Below are positions 26,095-35,123 of a DNA stretch of 64,000 bases, in pieces. The position numbers and the translations under genes are program-made. How positions within the stretch are numbered: position 1 is the stretch's first letter; each line of letters begins with the position of its first letter. The notes beneath the pieces were generated by a model. That model saw only the letters and a program-made list of their open reading frames with translations. It was not told the DNA's origin and searched no databases. The DNA is from Roseicyclus salinarum (GTDB taxonomy: Bacteria > Pseudomonadota > Alphaproteobacteria > Rhodobacterales > Rhodobacteraceae). The stretch covers positions 62,001 to 126,000 of the forward strand of contig NZ_JARRSA010000002.1 in the NCBI RefSeq assembly GCF_029624655.1. Reading direction: 5' to 3'.

Positions 26095-27153
26095 ATGCCA
26101 CTGACCATGAGCCGCGAGGTCTTCATCACCTGCGCCGTCACAGGCTCGGGGGCGACGCAGGACCGCAGCCCGCATGTGCCGCGCTCGCCGCAACAGATCG
26201 CCGACAGCGCGATCGACGCGGCGCGCGCGGGGGCGGCCATCGTGCATTGCCACGTCCGCGATCCCGCGACCGGGGCGCCGTCGCGCGACCCTGCCCTTTA
26301 CCGCGAGGTGACGGACCGCATCCGCGCCGCCGAGGTTGACGTGGTGCTGAACCTGACCGCCGGGATGGGCGGCGACATCACCTTCGGCCCGCCGGACGCG
26401 CCGTTGCCGGTCAGCGAGGCGGGCACCGACATGGTCGGCGCGGCCGAGCGGGTGGCCCACATCGCCGAGTGCCTGCCGGAGATCTGTACCCTCGACTGCG
26501 GCACGATGAACTTCGCCGAAGCCGATTACGTCATGACGAACACGCCCGGAATGCTGCGCGCGATGGGCCGCGCGATGACCGCGCTGGGCGTGAAGCCCGA
26601 GATCGAGGCCTTCGATACCGGACACCTGTGGTTCGCGAAGGAGCTGGTGCGCGAGGGCGCCCTCGACGCTCCCGCGCTGGTGCAGCTTTGCATGGGGGTG
26701 CCGTGGGGCGCGCCGGACGATCTGAACACCTTCATGGCGATGGTCGGAAACGTGCCGCCGGACTGGACATTCAGCGCGTTTTCGCTGGGTCGCAGCCAGA
26801 TGGCCTATGCCGCCGCCGCCGTCCTCGCGGGCGGGCATGTGCGTGTCGGCCTCGAGGACAACCTCTGGCTCGAGAAGGGCGTTCTGGCCACCAACGCGCA
26901 GCTCGTGGAGCGCGCGGCCGGCATCGTGGAGCGCATGGGCGCGCGGGTCCTCGGCCCGCAGGAGGTGCGCGATAAGCTGGGGCTGCTCAAACGCGAGCCA
27001 CGCAAGGTCTGCCCCGAATGCCGGCACGTCTTCACGGGCGATGGCTGGGACGGGATCAACGCGCACTGGACGTCGCGGCACGAGGACGTGATGCCCTGTT
27101 CCGAAGCCTGGCCGCTGATCCGCGACGGGCGGTATCGGGCCGCCGGCGCATGA
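26095..27153 (+). CDS. Beta-keto acid cleavage enzyme (DUF849/BKACE) with C-terminal Cys2His2 tail
   Basis: 352 aa; the family is usually about 300. TIM-barrel Zn enzyme that condenses a beta-keto acid with acetyl-CoA and splits it. Zn ligands His51-x-His53 (IVHCHVRDP) and Glu254 (GLEDNL) are in place. The next genes (SDR, carnitine dehydrogenase fused to a thioesterase) point to 3-dehydrocarnitine as substrate, giving glycine-betaine CoA chemistry. Residues after about 300 form an extension with Cys306, Cys309, His324 and His329, spaced like a C2H2 zinc site. AAGGAGGGAG precedes the ATG. Confidence 0.88.
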   Translation: MPLTMSREVFITCAVTGSGATQDRSPHVPRSPQQIADSAIDAARAGAAIVHCHVRDPATGAPSRDPALYREVTDRIRAAEVDVVLNLTAGMGGDITFGPPDAPLPVSEAGTDMVGAAERVAHIAECLPEICTLDCGTMNFAEADYVMTNTPGMLRAMGRAMTALGVKPEIEAFDTGHLWFAKELVREGALDAPALVQLCMGVPWGAPDDLNTFMAMVGNVPPDWTFSAFSLGRSQMAYAAAAVLAGGHVRVGLEDNLWLEKGVLATNAQLVERAAGIVERMGARVLGPQEVRDKLGLLKREPRKVCPECRHVFTGDGWDGINAHWTSRHEDVMPCSEAWPLIRDGRYRAAGA

Positions 27154-27911
27154 GCCGCCGGGTCGTCGTCACCGCCGGTGCGGCGGGCCTCGGACGCGCG
27201 ATGGCCGAGGCGTTCCTCGCCGCGGGCGACCGCGTGGCGGTCTGCGACGCGGACCCCGAGGCGGTGGCGGAGGTGCGGCGCGCGCTTCCCGCGCTTCACG
27301 CCGACACTGCCGATGTGACGGACCCCGAGGCGCTGGGCGCGTTCCTCGGCGGGATCGAGGCGCGCTGGGGCGGCGCCGACGTCGTCTGCGCCAACGCGGG
27401 CGTCGGCGGACCGGCCGGACGGATCGAGGACATCGCCTTCGACGACTGGCGGCATTGCGTCGCCGTCAACCTCGACGGGGCCTTCCTGACCTGCCGCTGG
27501 GCGGCCGCGGTCATGCGCCGGCAGGGCCACGGCGCGATCCTTCTGACAAGCTCGGTCTCCGGGCTTTTCGGCTTTCCGCACCGCTCGCCCTACGTCGCCG
27601 CGAAATGGGGTATCGTGGGGCTGACCAAGGCGCTGGCGTCGGAACTTGGTCCCGCGGGCGTTCGCGTGAACGCGATCTGCCCCGGCGCGGTCGAGGGCCC
27701 GCGCATGGACCGCGTCGTGGAGATGGAGGCCGCGGCGCGCGGCCTGGGCGAGGACGAGGTGCGCCGCGGCTTCACGCAGGGCGTCGCGCTGGGGCGTTTC
27801 GTGCGGGCGGACGAGGTGGCGGCGATGGCGCTGTTCCTCGCGTCCGACGCAGCGTCGGCGATCACCGGCCAGGCGATGGCGGTGGACGGACATACGGAAA
27901 GGACGACGTGA
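27150..27911 (+). CDS. SDR-family dehydrogenase in the carnitine-type operon
   Basis: 253 aa classical SDR. Nucleotide motif TAGAAGLGRA, NAG motif CANAGVGGP, active-site Ser in TSSVSG and Tyr-x3-Lys in SPYVAAKWG, then VRVNAICPGAVEGP and the C-terminal SAITGQAMAVDG. It oxidises or reduces a hydroxyl on a small substrate. In this position it could be a D-carnitine or other hydroxy-acid dehydrogenase; that is inference. The start overlaps the BKACE stop (ATGA). Its stop is followed by a 313-base gap with no supported gene. Confidence 0.87.
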   Translation: MSRRVVVTAGAAGLGRAMAEAFLAAGDRVAVCDADPEAVAEVRRALPALHADTADVTDPEALGAFLGGIEARWGGADVVCANAGVGGPAGRIEDIAFDDWRHCVAVNLDGAFLTCRWAAAVMRRQGHGAILLTSSVSGLFGFPHRSPYVAAKWGIVGLTKALASELGPAGVRVNAICPGAVEGPRMDRVVEMEAAARGLGEDEVRRGFTQGVALGRFVRADEVAAMALFLASDAASAITGQAMAVDGHTERTT

Positions 27912-28224
27912 TGGCGGCGCGCGGCGAGGGAAGCACGGCGGCGAGGCCCGGCGAAACGGCGGATGGCGGGCGGGCGGCGCGCGCGCCTCACGCATGGCAC
28001 CGCGCGGACCGTGACGCCGCGGCCGGGGGGCGTATCTCGCGCCGGCGCGTGCAGCCTGACGGGTGCGCGCCCGGGGCTGTGGCTCATGCCGAGACGTTCG
28101 GCGGTCACGCTGGTGCCGCGCTCCTTTCGGGGCATGGGGCGGCCGGCGATCTCCGTTTCGGCGGTCGTGAGGCCATGTCGCAGAGCCCGCGCGGCCCGCT
28201 GGCCGAGGCGGCGGGAGCGGCGCC
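27912..28224. other. Gap inside the carnitine-type operon, no supported gene
   Basis: 313 bases between the SDR stop and the next ATG. A 105-codon frame (27911-28228) starts on the SDR stop (TGATG) and ends on the next start (ATGA), which looks like coupling. However, its codons often end in T, unlike every real gene here, and it resembles nothing. Another phase has high third-position GC but no start or stop limits. It may be a decayed gene or spacer. I see no hairpin or promoter I would defend. Confidence 0.4.
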
Positions 28225-29619
28225 ATGAAGGCCGCGATCGTCGGTGGCGGGGTCATCGGCGGCGGCTGGGCCGCGCGGTTCCTGCTCAACGGATGGGATG
28301 TGTCGGTCTTCGACCCCGACCCCGAGGCGCGCCGCAAGGTCCAGGAGGTGCTCGCCAATGCGCGCCGGGCGCTTCCAGGCCTCTACGCGCGCGCCATGCC
28401 GCCCGAGGGACGCCTGTCGTTCCACACGGACGCGGACGAGGCGGTGGCGGATGCCGACTGGGTGCAGGAAAGCGTGCCCGAGCGGCTGGACCTCAAGCAC
28501 CGCGTCTTCGCGGGACTGCTCGCGGCCGCGCCCGGGCACGCTGTCATCGGCTCGTCCACGTCGGGCTTCCGGCCGTCGCAGCTGAACCTTGCGGGCGGCC
28601 GCGTGATCGTCGCGCATCCGTTCAACCCGGTATACCTTCTGCCGCTGGTCGAACTGGTGGGCGACGCCGCCGAGACCGCGCGGGCGGCCGACATCCTGCG
28701 CGGGATCGGCATGTTTCCCCTCGTGGTCCGCAAGGAGATCGACGCCCACATCGCCGACCGCCTTCTCGAGGCGGTCTGGCGCGAGGCGCTGTGGCTCGTG
28801 AAGGACGGGATCGCCACGACCGGGGAGATCGACGAGGCGATCCGCATGGGCTTCGGGCTGCGCTGGGCGCAGATGGGGCTGTTCGAGACCTACCGGATCG
28901 CAGGCGGCGAGGCGGGGATGCGCCACTTCCTCGAACAGTTCGGGCCGTGCCTGACGTGGCCCTGGACGAAGCTCATGGACGTGCCGGACTTCGACGACGA
29001 CCTCGTCGAGCTGATCGCCGGGCAGTCGGACGCGCAGTCGGGCCACGCGACGATCCGCGAGCTGGAGCGCCGCCGCGACGACAACCTCGTGGCCATGATG
29101 CGCGCGCTGAAGCGGACAGGCAGCGGCGCGGGCGGCGTCATCGCCGCGCACGAGAGCGCGTCGCCCGCCGCCGGGAGGGGGCCCGACGGCCTGCCGGTGA
29201 CGGCGGGGATGCAGGTGGCGGCATCCGACGCCGACCACCACGGCCGGATGGACGATGCCGCATGCATCGATCTGGCCGCGCGCGCCACGGACCGGCTGAT
29301 GGAGTTGATCGAGACGGATGCGGGCGATGCCGCGCCGGGCCTCGGCCATGTCGCCGCCGAGAGCCGGATCCGCCGTTTCGCCGCCATCGCGATCGGCGAC
29401 CGCGTCACGGTGACGACCGAGGCGCTGGGCGGGGACGGGCGCGAAGTGCGCCTCATGCACCGCTTGTGGACGGAGGGCGAGGGCCCGGCGGCGACGGTGG
29501 AGGTCCTGATCCGGCATGTCGACCTTGCGACGCTCCGGGCCGTGGCGCCCGGGGCGGCGCTCGTGGGCAGGGTTGCGGCGATGGTGGCGGCCCATGCCGG
29601 CCGTCCGGAGCGGAAGTGA
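28225..29619 (+). CDS. Carnitine 3-dehydrogenase fused to a hot-dog thioesterase
   Basis: 464 aa. Residues 1 to about 320 are a 3-hydroxyacyl-CoA-dehydrogenase-type fold: VGGGVIGGGWAARF for NAD and VAHPFNPVYLLPLVE, as in L-carnitine dehydrogenases. Residues from about 335 form a thioesterase-like hot-dog domain (VAASDADHHGRMDDAACIDL, then RIRRFAAIAIGDRVTVTTEA). Such fusions are known for carnitine dehydrogenase plus betainyl-CoA thioesterase. Together with BKACE they convert L-carnitine through 3-dehydrocarnitine to glycine betaine. The operon end carries 3'-end element copy 3. Confidence 0.88.
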   Translation: MKAAIVGGGVIGGGWAARFLLNGWDVSVFDPDPEARRKVQEVLANARRALPGLYARAMPPEGRLSFHTDADEAVADADWVQESVPERLDLKHRVFAGLLAAAPGHAVIGSSTSGFRPSQLNLAGGRVIVAHPFNPVYLLPLVELVGDAAETARAADILRGIGMFPLVVRKEIDAHIADRLLEAVWREALWLVKDGIATTGEIDEAIRMGFGLRWAQMGLFETYRIAGGEAGMRHFLEQFGPCLTWPWTKLMDVPDFDDDLVELIAGQSDAQSGHATIRELERRRDDNLVAMMRALKRTGSGAGGVIAAHESASPAAGRGPDGLPVTAGMQVAASDADHHGRMDDAACIDLAARATDRLMELIETDAGDAAPGLGHVAAESRIRRFAAIAIGDRVTVTTEALGGDGREVRLMHRLWTEGEGPAATVEVLIRHVDLATLRAVAPGAALVGRVAAMVAAHAGRPERK

Positions 29620-29655
29620 CGGCGCGGAGGCGACCGCCGGGGCGATGGCGGCGGC

Positions 29656-29718
29656 CGGGGCATCGAGCCCCGCCCGCCGCCGCGCCTTCGGCGCTTGCGT
29701 ATTTGGGGAAAGATGAAG
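29656..29718 (+). repeat. 3'-end element, copy 3
   Basis: Hairpin with stem CGGGGC/GCCCCG and loop ATCGA at 29656-29672. A second small stem follows at 29682-29694 (GCGCC/GGCGC), then the tail at 29698-29718: CGTATTT, GGG, GAAAGATGAAG. The first hairpin has the same loop and almost the same stem as copy 4. It starts 36 bases after the carnitine dehydrogenase stop and is in its sense direction. Confidence 0.72.
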
Positions 29719-29737
29719 GGCGGGCCGTCACGCCGCG

Positions 29738-31378
29738 TCAGGGAACGTCCGCGCGTCCCGGCCTGCGGCCTGCCTCGCGGTCCTTCAGGAGGCGTGTCAG
29801 CCAGTCGGGATCCATCTCGGGCACCGAGGACAGGAGCAGGTCGGTGTAGGGTTCGTGCGGGGGGGCGAACATCTCGGACCGGGTGCCCTTCTCGACCACG
29901 CGCCCGTTCTGCATCACCACGACCTCGTCGGCGATGGCGCGCACGGTGGCGAGGTCGTGGGTGATGAACATGTAGGCCAGCCCGAAGTCCTTCTGCAGGC
30001 GGACCAGAAGCTTCAGGATGCCCTCCTGCACGATCTGGTCGAGCGCGCTCGTGACCTCGTCGCAGATGATGAGCCGCGGCTCGGCGGCGAGCGCGCGGGC
30101 GATCCCGACGCGCTGCTTCTGACCGCCCGAGAGCTCGCCGGGGAAGCGGTCGATGTAGGTGTCGGGCGCGAGCTCGATCAGCTCGAGCAGCTCCCGCACG
30201 CGGTCGTCGAGCGCCTTGCCGGAGAGGCCGAGATACATGTGCGCGGGGCGGCCGATGATCTCGCGCAGGCGCATCTTGGGATTCAGCGCGGTATCGGCCA
30301 TCTGGTAGATCATCTGGACCTGCCGCAGATGGTCGCGCGTGCGTCCCTTCAGCGAGGGCGGCAGGGCCGCGCCCTCGAACAGGACCTCGCCGTCGCGCGG
30401 CGGCAGGAGCCCGGTGATGACCCGCGCCGCGGTCGACTTGCCCGAGCCGCTTTCGCCCACGACGGCGACGGTGCGTCCGGGGTGGATGTCGAAGCTCACG
30501 TCCTCCAGCACGTTCACGGTGCCGTAGGCCGCGGTCACGTTGCGGACCGAAACGACGGGCGTGCCCGAGGCGGCGGGCTGCTGTTCCGTCGCGAAGCTGC
30601 GCACGGCCCAGAGGCTACGGGTGTAGTCCTCGCGCGGGGCGTCGAGCATGGTGCGCGTGTCGGCCTCCTCGACCTCCTCGCCGCGCAGGAGCACCTTGAT
30701 CCGGTCGGCGGCCTGCGCGACCACGGCGAGATCGTGGGTGATGTAGATGGCGGCCGTGTCGAACTGCCTGACGATGTCGCGGATCGCGGCCAGAACCTCG
30801 ATCTGGGTGGTCACGTCGAGCGCGGTCGTCGGCTCGTCGAAGACGATGAGGTCGGGGCGGCAGGACATGGCCATCGCCGTCATGGCGCGCTGCAACTGTC
30901 CGCCCGAAACCTGGTGGGGGTAGCGGAAGCCGATGTCATCGGGGTTGGGCAGGCGCATCCGGCGGTAGAGGTCGATCGCGTCGCGCTCGGCCTCCTCGCG
31001 GGACATGACGTGATGGACGACGGGCGCCTCGGAATACTGGTCGATGAGCCTGTGGGCCGGGTTGAAGCTTGCCGCCGCGGATTGCGCAACATAGGCGATG
31101 CGCGCGCCGCGCAGCCCTCGCCGCGTCGCCTCGGAGGCCGCGCGCAGGTCGATTCCGTCGAAGACGATGGAGCCCCCGGCGATCCGGCAGCCGTCCCGCG
31201 CGAAGCCCATCGCGGCAAGGCCGATCGTGGACTTGCCCGCGCCGCTTTCGCCGATCAGGCCGAGGACCTCGCCCTTGTGCAGCGTCAGGTCGACGCCCTT
31301 CACGATCTCGGACCACACGTCGCCCGAGCGCCCCTCGATCCGGAGCCCTTCGATCTTCAGGAGCATCTCCCGGTCCAT
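29738..31378 (-). CDS. Peptide-type ABC transporter, fused double ATPase (DppD-DppF)
   Basis: 546 aa with two complete ABC domains. First: Walker A GESGAGKST, signature VSGGQLQ, Walker B LIVFDEPTTALD. Second (from about 270): GESGSGKST, LSGGQKQRVGIARALA, LIICDEVTSALD. Oligopeptide importers normally use two separate ATPases; here both are one chain. The second domain has DEV for the usual DEP, a common variant. It powers the two permeases encoded just upstream (5-base gap). Last gene of an operon beginning with the binding protein at 34895. Confidence 0.92.
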   Translation of the reverse strand: MDREMLLKIEGLRIEGRSGDVWSEIVKGVDLTLHKGEVLGLIGESGAGKSTIGLAAMGFARDGCRIAGGSIVFDGIDLRAASEATRRGLRGARIAYVAQSAAASFNPAHRLIDQYSEAPVVHHVMSREEAERDAIDLYRRMRLPNPDDIGFRYPHQVSGGQLQRAMTAMAMSCRPDLIVFDEPTTALDVTTQIEVLAAIRDIVRQFDTAAIYITHDLAVVAQAADRIKVLLRGEEVEEADTRTMLDAPREDYTRSLWAVRSFATEQQPAASGTPVVSVRNVTAAYGTVNVLEDVSFDIHPGRTVAVVGESGSGKSTAARVITGLLPPRDGEVLFEGAALPPSLKGRTRDHLRQVQMIYQMADTALNPKMRLREIIGRPAHMYLGLSGKALDDRVRELLELIELAPDTYIDRFPGELSGGQKQRVGIARALAAEPRLIICDEVTSALDQIVQEGILKLLVRLQKDFGLAYMFITHDLATVRAIADEVVVMQNGRVVEKGTRSEMFAPPHEPYTDLLLSSVPEMDPDWLTRLLKDREAGRRPGRADVP

Positions 31379-31383
31379 CGCGC

Positions 31384-32298
31384 TCACTCCTTCAGTCCCG
31401 AGGCGCGGTAGAGCTGCCAGTCCACCACGAAGTTCACCGCGACCGTCAGAAGCGCGATGCAGCCGGCCGGCAAGAGCGGCGTGACGTCGCCGAAGGTGAT
31501 CAGCGTCGCGTTGTCGCGCACCATCGAACCCCAGTCGGCGGTCGGCGGCTTGATCCCGAGCCCGAGGAAGCTGAGCGACGAGATGGCGAGGAAGACGAAG
31601 CAGAAGCGCAGGCCGAATTCTGCCACGAGCGGGGCGAGCGCGTTGGGCAGGATCTCGCGGCGGATCAGGAACCAGCTGCCCTCGCCCCTGAGCTTCGCGG
31701 CCTCGATGTAGTCCATGACGACGATGCCTTGCGCCACCGCGCGGGCGAGACGGTAGACGCGGGTGGAATCCACCGCCGCGATCACGAGGATCAGCGAGGT
31801 GATCGAGGTCCCGAAGATCGTCAGCAGCAGCAACGAGAAGATCAGCGCCGGGATCGCCATGAGCGCGTCCACGAAACGCGACAGGACCTGGTCGAGCCAC
31901 CCGCCGACCAGCGCCGCCCACAGCCCGAGGACGGAGCCCACGATGAAGGCGAGCGCGGTGGTGGCGAAGGCGATGCCGACGGTGTTCCGCGCGCCGTAGA
32001 TCAGCCGCGAGAGCATGTCGCGCCCGATCCGGTCGGTCCCGAGGATGTGCTCGGAGGTCCACGGCTCGAACTGGGTGCCGACGATCTCGCGCTCGGGGAA
32101 GGGGGCGAGGGCGGGGGCGGCGATGGCGACGACGGCATAAAGCACGATCACGACGATGCCGAAGGCGGCCGTCAGCGGCATGTCGCGCGCGATCGCGGCC
32201 GAGTGTCCCGACAGCGCCCGCGCAGCCGCCGCGCGCAGGAGGGCCGCGAGGGCGAAGAGCCCCGCAAGGCCGGTCACGACGGAGACAAGGAACGTCAT
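31384..32298 (-). CDS. Peptide-type ABC transporter permease (DppC-like)
   Basis: 304 aa inner-membrane protein with an N-terminal helix, a periplasmic loop ending in HILGTDRIGRDMLSRLIYGA (the DppC hallmark), then about five helices. The cytoplasmic coupling motif is in YIEAAKLRGEGSWFLIRREI and FLGLGIKPPTADWG near the end. Separated by 4 bases from the DppB-like gene. It forms half of the translocation pore. Confidence 0.92.
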   Translation of the reverse strand: MTFLVSVVTGLAGLFALAALLRAAAARALSGHSAAIARDMPLTAAFGIVVIVLYAVVAIAAPALAPFPEREIVGTQFEPWTSEHILGTDRIGRDMLSRLIYGARNTVGIAFATTALAFIVGSVLGLWAALVGGWLDQVLSRFVDALMAIPALIFSLLLLTIFGTSITSLILVIAAVDSTRVYRLARAVAQGIVVMDYIEAAKLRGEGSWFLIRREILPNALAPLVAEFGLRFCFVFLAISSLSFLGLGIKPPTADWGSMVRDNATLITFGDVTPLLPAGCIALLTVAVNFVVDWQLYRASGLKE

Positions 32299-32302
32299 CG
32301 CC

Positions 32303-33238
32303 TCACCTCCGGTGCATCAGGCGCGGGTTCGTGATCGTGGAGAGCACGTCCGCGACGAGGTTGAGCGCGACGTAGGCGCCCGCGAAGATCAGCGCGACGG
32401 CCTGCACCACGGCGATGTCCCGGTTCGACACCGCGTCCACCATCAGCTGCCCGAGGCCGGGATAGACGAAGACGACCTCCACCACGACGACGCCGGTGAT
32501 GAGGTAGGCGAGATTCAGCGCGATGACGTTGATGATGGGCGCAAGCGCGTTCGGCAGCGCGTGGCGCAGGACGATCCGAAGCGGCGACAGCCCCTTGAGG
32601 CGCGCCATCTCGATGTAGGGCGAGGCCATGAGGTTGATGATCGCGGCCCGCGTCATGCGCATCATGTGCGCCGTGACCACGAGGGTCAGGGTCAGCGCGG
32701 GCAGGAAGCTCATGTAGATCCGGTCCGAGAAGGTCGTGGTGGGATTGATCCGCACCATCGACGGGAACAGCCCGGTCTGCGCCAGCCACAGGACGAGGAT
32801 GTAGGCCACGAAGAATTCGGGAAAGGAGATCGCCGTGAGCGCGCCCGCGTTGGCGCCGCGGTCGAAGATCGAGTTCCGCCACAGCGCGGCGAGGATGCCG
32901 AGCACCAGCGATATCGGAACCGAGAGGGCGGCGGCGTAGAGCGCGAGGAAGACCGTGTTGCCGAGCCGGGCGCCGATCAGCTCGGCGATCGGCCGGCCGT
33001 TCGAGAGCGACACGCCGAAATCACCGGTCAGGGCCCCAGAGAGCCAGTTCCAGTATCGCACCGGCGCGGGGTCGTTCAGGCCGAGCTGCGCCCTGAGGGC
33101 GGCCACCGTCTCTGGCGTGGCGGACTGGCCGAGGATCTGCGTGGCGAGATCGCCGGGAAGCAGCTCGGTCGCCCAGAAGATCACGAGCGACACGATGAAG
33201 AGCAGTCCGACCCCCAACGCGATGCGCGCGAGGACCAT
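32303..33238 (-). CDS. Peptide-type ABC transporter permease (DppB-like)
   Basis: 311 aa. N-terminal helix, then the periplasmic part with QLGLNDPAPVRYWNWLSGAL and GDFGVSLSNGRPI (DppB hallmark), about five further helices, and the coupling motif in YIEMARLKGLSPLRIVLRHA with VVVEVVFVYPGLGQL. It pairs with the DppC-like permease. The 85-base gap upstream contains the hairpin after the binding-protein gene. Confidence 0.92.
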   Translation of the reverse strand: MVLARIALGVGLLFIVSLVIFWATELLPGDLATQILGQSATPETVAALRAQLGLNDPAPVRYWNWLSGALTGDFGVSLSNGRPIAELIGARLGNTVFLALYAAALSVPISLVLGILAALWRNSIFDRGANAGALTAISFPEFFVAYILVLWLAQTGLFPSMVRINPTTTFSDRIYMSFLPALTLTLVVTAHMMRMTRAAIINLMASPYIEMARLKGLSPLRIVLRHALPNALAPIINVIALNLAYLITGVVVVEVVFVYPGLGQLMVDAVSNRDIAVVQAVALIFAGAYVALNLVADVLSTITNPRLMHRR

Positions 33239-33289
33239 CTTTATGACGTTCGACAGGAAACCGTCCTCCGAGGGGCCTGAAACGGGCTT

Positions 33290-33314
33290 CCCCGGCGCTT
33301 GCGCAGCGCCGGGG
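33290..33314 (-). terminator. Hairpin after first peptide-type binding-protein gene
   Basis: Perfect 10-bp stem (33290-33299 with 33305-33314) and a five-base loop, 9 bases after the binding-protein stop on the minus strand, without a clear T-run. Probably a partial terminator or mRNA 3' stabiliser. Confidence 0.65.
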
Positions 33315-33323
33315 AGAGCTGGA

Positions 33324-34895
33324 TCAGGCCATCCACCAGCGCTCGACGCAGCGGAAGCCGTCGAGGTTCCAGTTGGCCGAGATGCGGTCAGGCGTGCCGA
33401 CGCCGTTCGCGACCGCCATGACGTAATTGTTGTACATCGGGATGATGACCGACCCCTCGAAGGACACGATCTCCTGCATCTCGTGGTACATCTCGCGGCG
33501 GATGTCCTCGTTGATCTCCGAGCGTGCGGCGACGAGAAGCTCGTTGAAGCGCTCGTTCTCCCAGAAGCTGTCGTTCCATGCGGCGCCGCTGGCGTAGGCG
33601 GTGGTGAACATGTGGTCCTCGACCGCGCGTCCGCCCCAGTAGCTCGCCACGAAGGGCTCCTTCATCCAGACGTTGTCCCAGTATCCGTCGTTCGGCACCC
33701 GGTCCACGGTCAGGTTGATGCCCGCCGCGCGCGCCGTCTCCGAGAACATCGCCGCCGCATCGACCGCGCCCGCGAAGGCCGCATCGGCCGCCTTGAGCGT
33801 GACGTCGAGGCTGTCGAGCCCGGCCTCGCGCAGATAGAAGCGCGCCCGGTCGGGATCGTAGGTCTTCGGCTCCATCTCGGCGTGGAAGTAGCGGTTGGCC
33901 GGACCGATCGGGTTGTCGTTCGACACCGCGCCATGGCCGCCGAGGATGACGTCCACCATCTGCTGCCGGTCGAGCGCGTATTTCAGCGCCAGCCGCACGT
34001 TGTTGTCGCTGAAGGGCGCCGCGCGGCTGTCCATCGGGAAGACGTAATGCGCGTTGCCGGGGATCGACAGGATGCGCGCGACGCCGCGGCCCTCGAGCAT
34101 TCCGATCGTTGCCGGATCGACCTGGTCGATCAGGTGCACCTCGCCCGTGATCAGCGCGTTCAGGCGCGCGGCAGGGTCGAGGATCGACAGAAGCTCCACC
34201 CGGTCGAACCACGCGCGGTCGTCCTTCCAGTAGTTGGGGTTGCGCGTCAGGCTGGCCTGCACGCCGGGCTCGTAGCTTTCGACGACATACCCGCCCACGC
34301 CGTCGGTCGAGGTCGGGTCGATGCGGCCGTCCACGGAGGGCATGATCGGGATGTGGTAGTCCGTCATCAGGTAGGGCAGGTCGGCGTTGGCGGCCTCGAG
34401 CGTGACGACGACGTTCTGGCCGTCGGCGCGCACGTCGGTGATCGCGGCGAGCAGCGTCTTGACCGCCGAGGTCGAGTCCTCGCCGCGGTGGTGGTTGATG
34501 GAGGCCACGACGTCGTCAACGGTCATGTCCTTGCCGGAATGGAAGGTGATGCCCTGCCGGATCGCGAAGACCCAGGTCACGCCGTCCGCGCTTTCCCAGC
34601 TTTCGGCCATTTCGGGGACAAGCTGCCCGTCGGCGCCGACCTCGATCAGCTGGTTGTGGCGCGCGGCCGCGAAGGTCTGGACGTAGAGGTTGTCCCAGAG
34701 GCCGGGATCGAGGCTGTCGGTGGTCGAGCCGTGGCCGATGCCGGCGCGGAAGGTTCCGCCGCGCGTCTGCGCGCGCGCCGCGCCGCTGGCGCCCGGCAGG
34801 ATCAGTCCGGCCGCGCCCATCGCCGCTGCCCCCTTGAGGATGCCGCGCCGCGATACGCCGGACCGCGCCAGTGCCGGAAGCATGGGTCTGTTCAT
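33324..34895 (-). CDS. Peptide-type ABC transporter substrate-binding protein, Tat signal
   Basis: 523 aa, SBP_bac_5 (DppA/OppA) family. The N-terminus has a twin-arginine signal (SRRGILKGAAAMGAAGLILP) ending at ARA. The mature protein has the lobes typical of the family: LVPEMAESWESADGVTWVFA, FHSGKDMTVDDVVASINHH, and the C-terminal YHEMQEIVSFEGSVIIPMYN. Ligands in this family range from peptides to opines, sugars and quaternary amines; the carnitine genes next door make a carnitine-like ligand thinkable. GGGAG lies before the ATG. Confidence 0.9.
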   Translation of the reverse strand: MNRPMLPALARSGVSRRGILKGAAAMGAAGLILPGASGAARAQTRGGTFRAGIGHGSTTDSLDPGLWDNLYVQTFAAARHNQLIEVGADGQLVPEMAESWESADGVTWVFAIRQGITFHSGKDMTVDDVVASINHHRGEDSTSAVKTLLAAITDVRADGQNVVVTLEAANADLPYLMTDYHIPIMPSVDGRIDPTSTDGVGGYVVESYEPGVQASLTRNPNYWKDDRAWFDRVELLSILDPAARLNALITGEVHLIDQVDPATIGMLEGRGVARILSIPGNAHYVFPMDSRAAPFSDNNVRLALKYALDRQQMVDVILGGHGAVSNDNPIGPANRYFHAEMEPKTYDPDRARFYLREAGLDSLDVTLKAADAAFAGAVDAAAMFSETARAAGINLTVDRVPNDGYWDNVWMKEPFVASYWGGRAVEDHMFTTAYASGAAWNDSFWENERFNELLVAARSEINEDIRREMYHEMQEIVSFEGSVIIPMYNNYVMAVANGVGTPDRISANWNLDGFRCVERWWMA

Positions 34896-35123
34896 TGTCG
34901 TTCTCCCTTCGATGACGCTCCGCTTCTTCCACGCGGAGCCGTATTCTTGCCGCTGTGCGGGCATGTGGCCGATCCCGGAGGCTGTCACGGACGATCGGCG
35001 GGTGTGATGGGCGGATCATACATGCCCCGCCGGGAAGACAAACCCCCAATTGGCGGCGGCTTGCGCGCCACCCGGCGGCACCGGGCGGCACCGGGCCGGG
35101 ACGCCGCAGCGCGCGCCGTCGCC

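Noticed and set aside
27911-28228. 105-codon frame with coupled start and stop
   Set aside because: Codon third positions are T-rich, unlike real genes here, and the protein resembles no family; kept only as an unexplained gap.
35076-35095. Two tandem CGGCACCGGG units between the peptide-type operons
   Set aside because: Only two copies in low-complexity GC sequence; no sign of function beyond chance.
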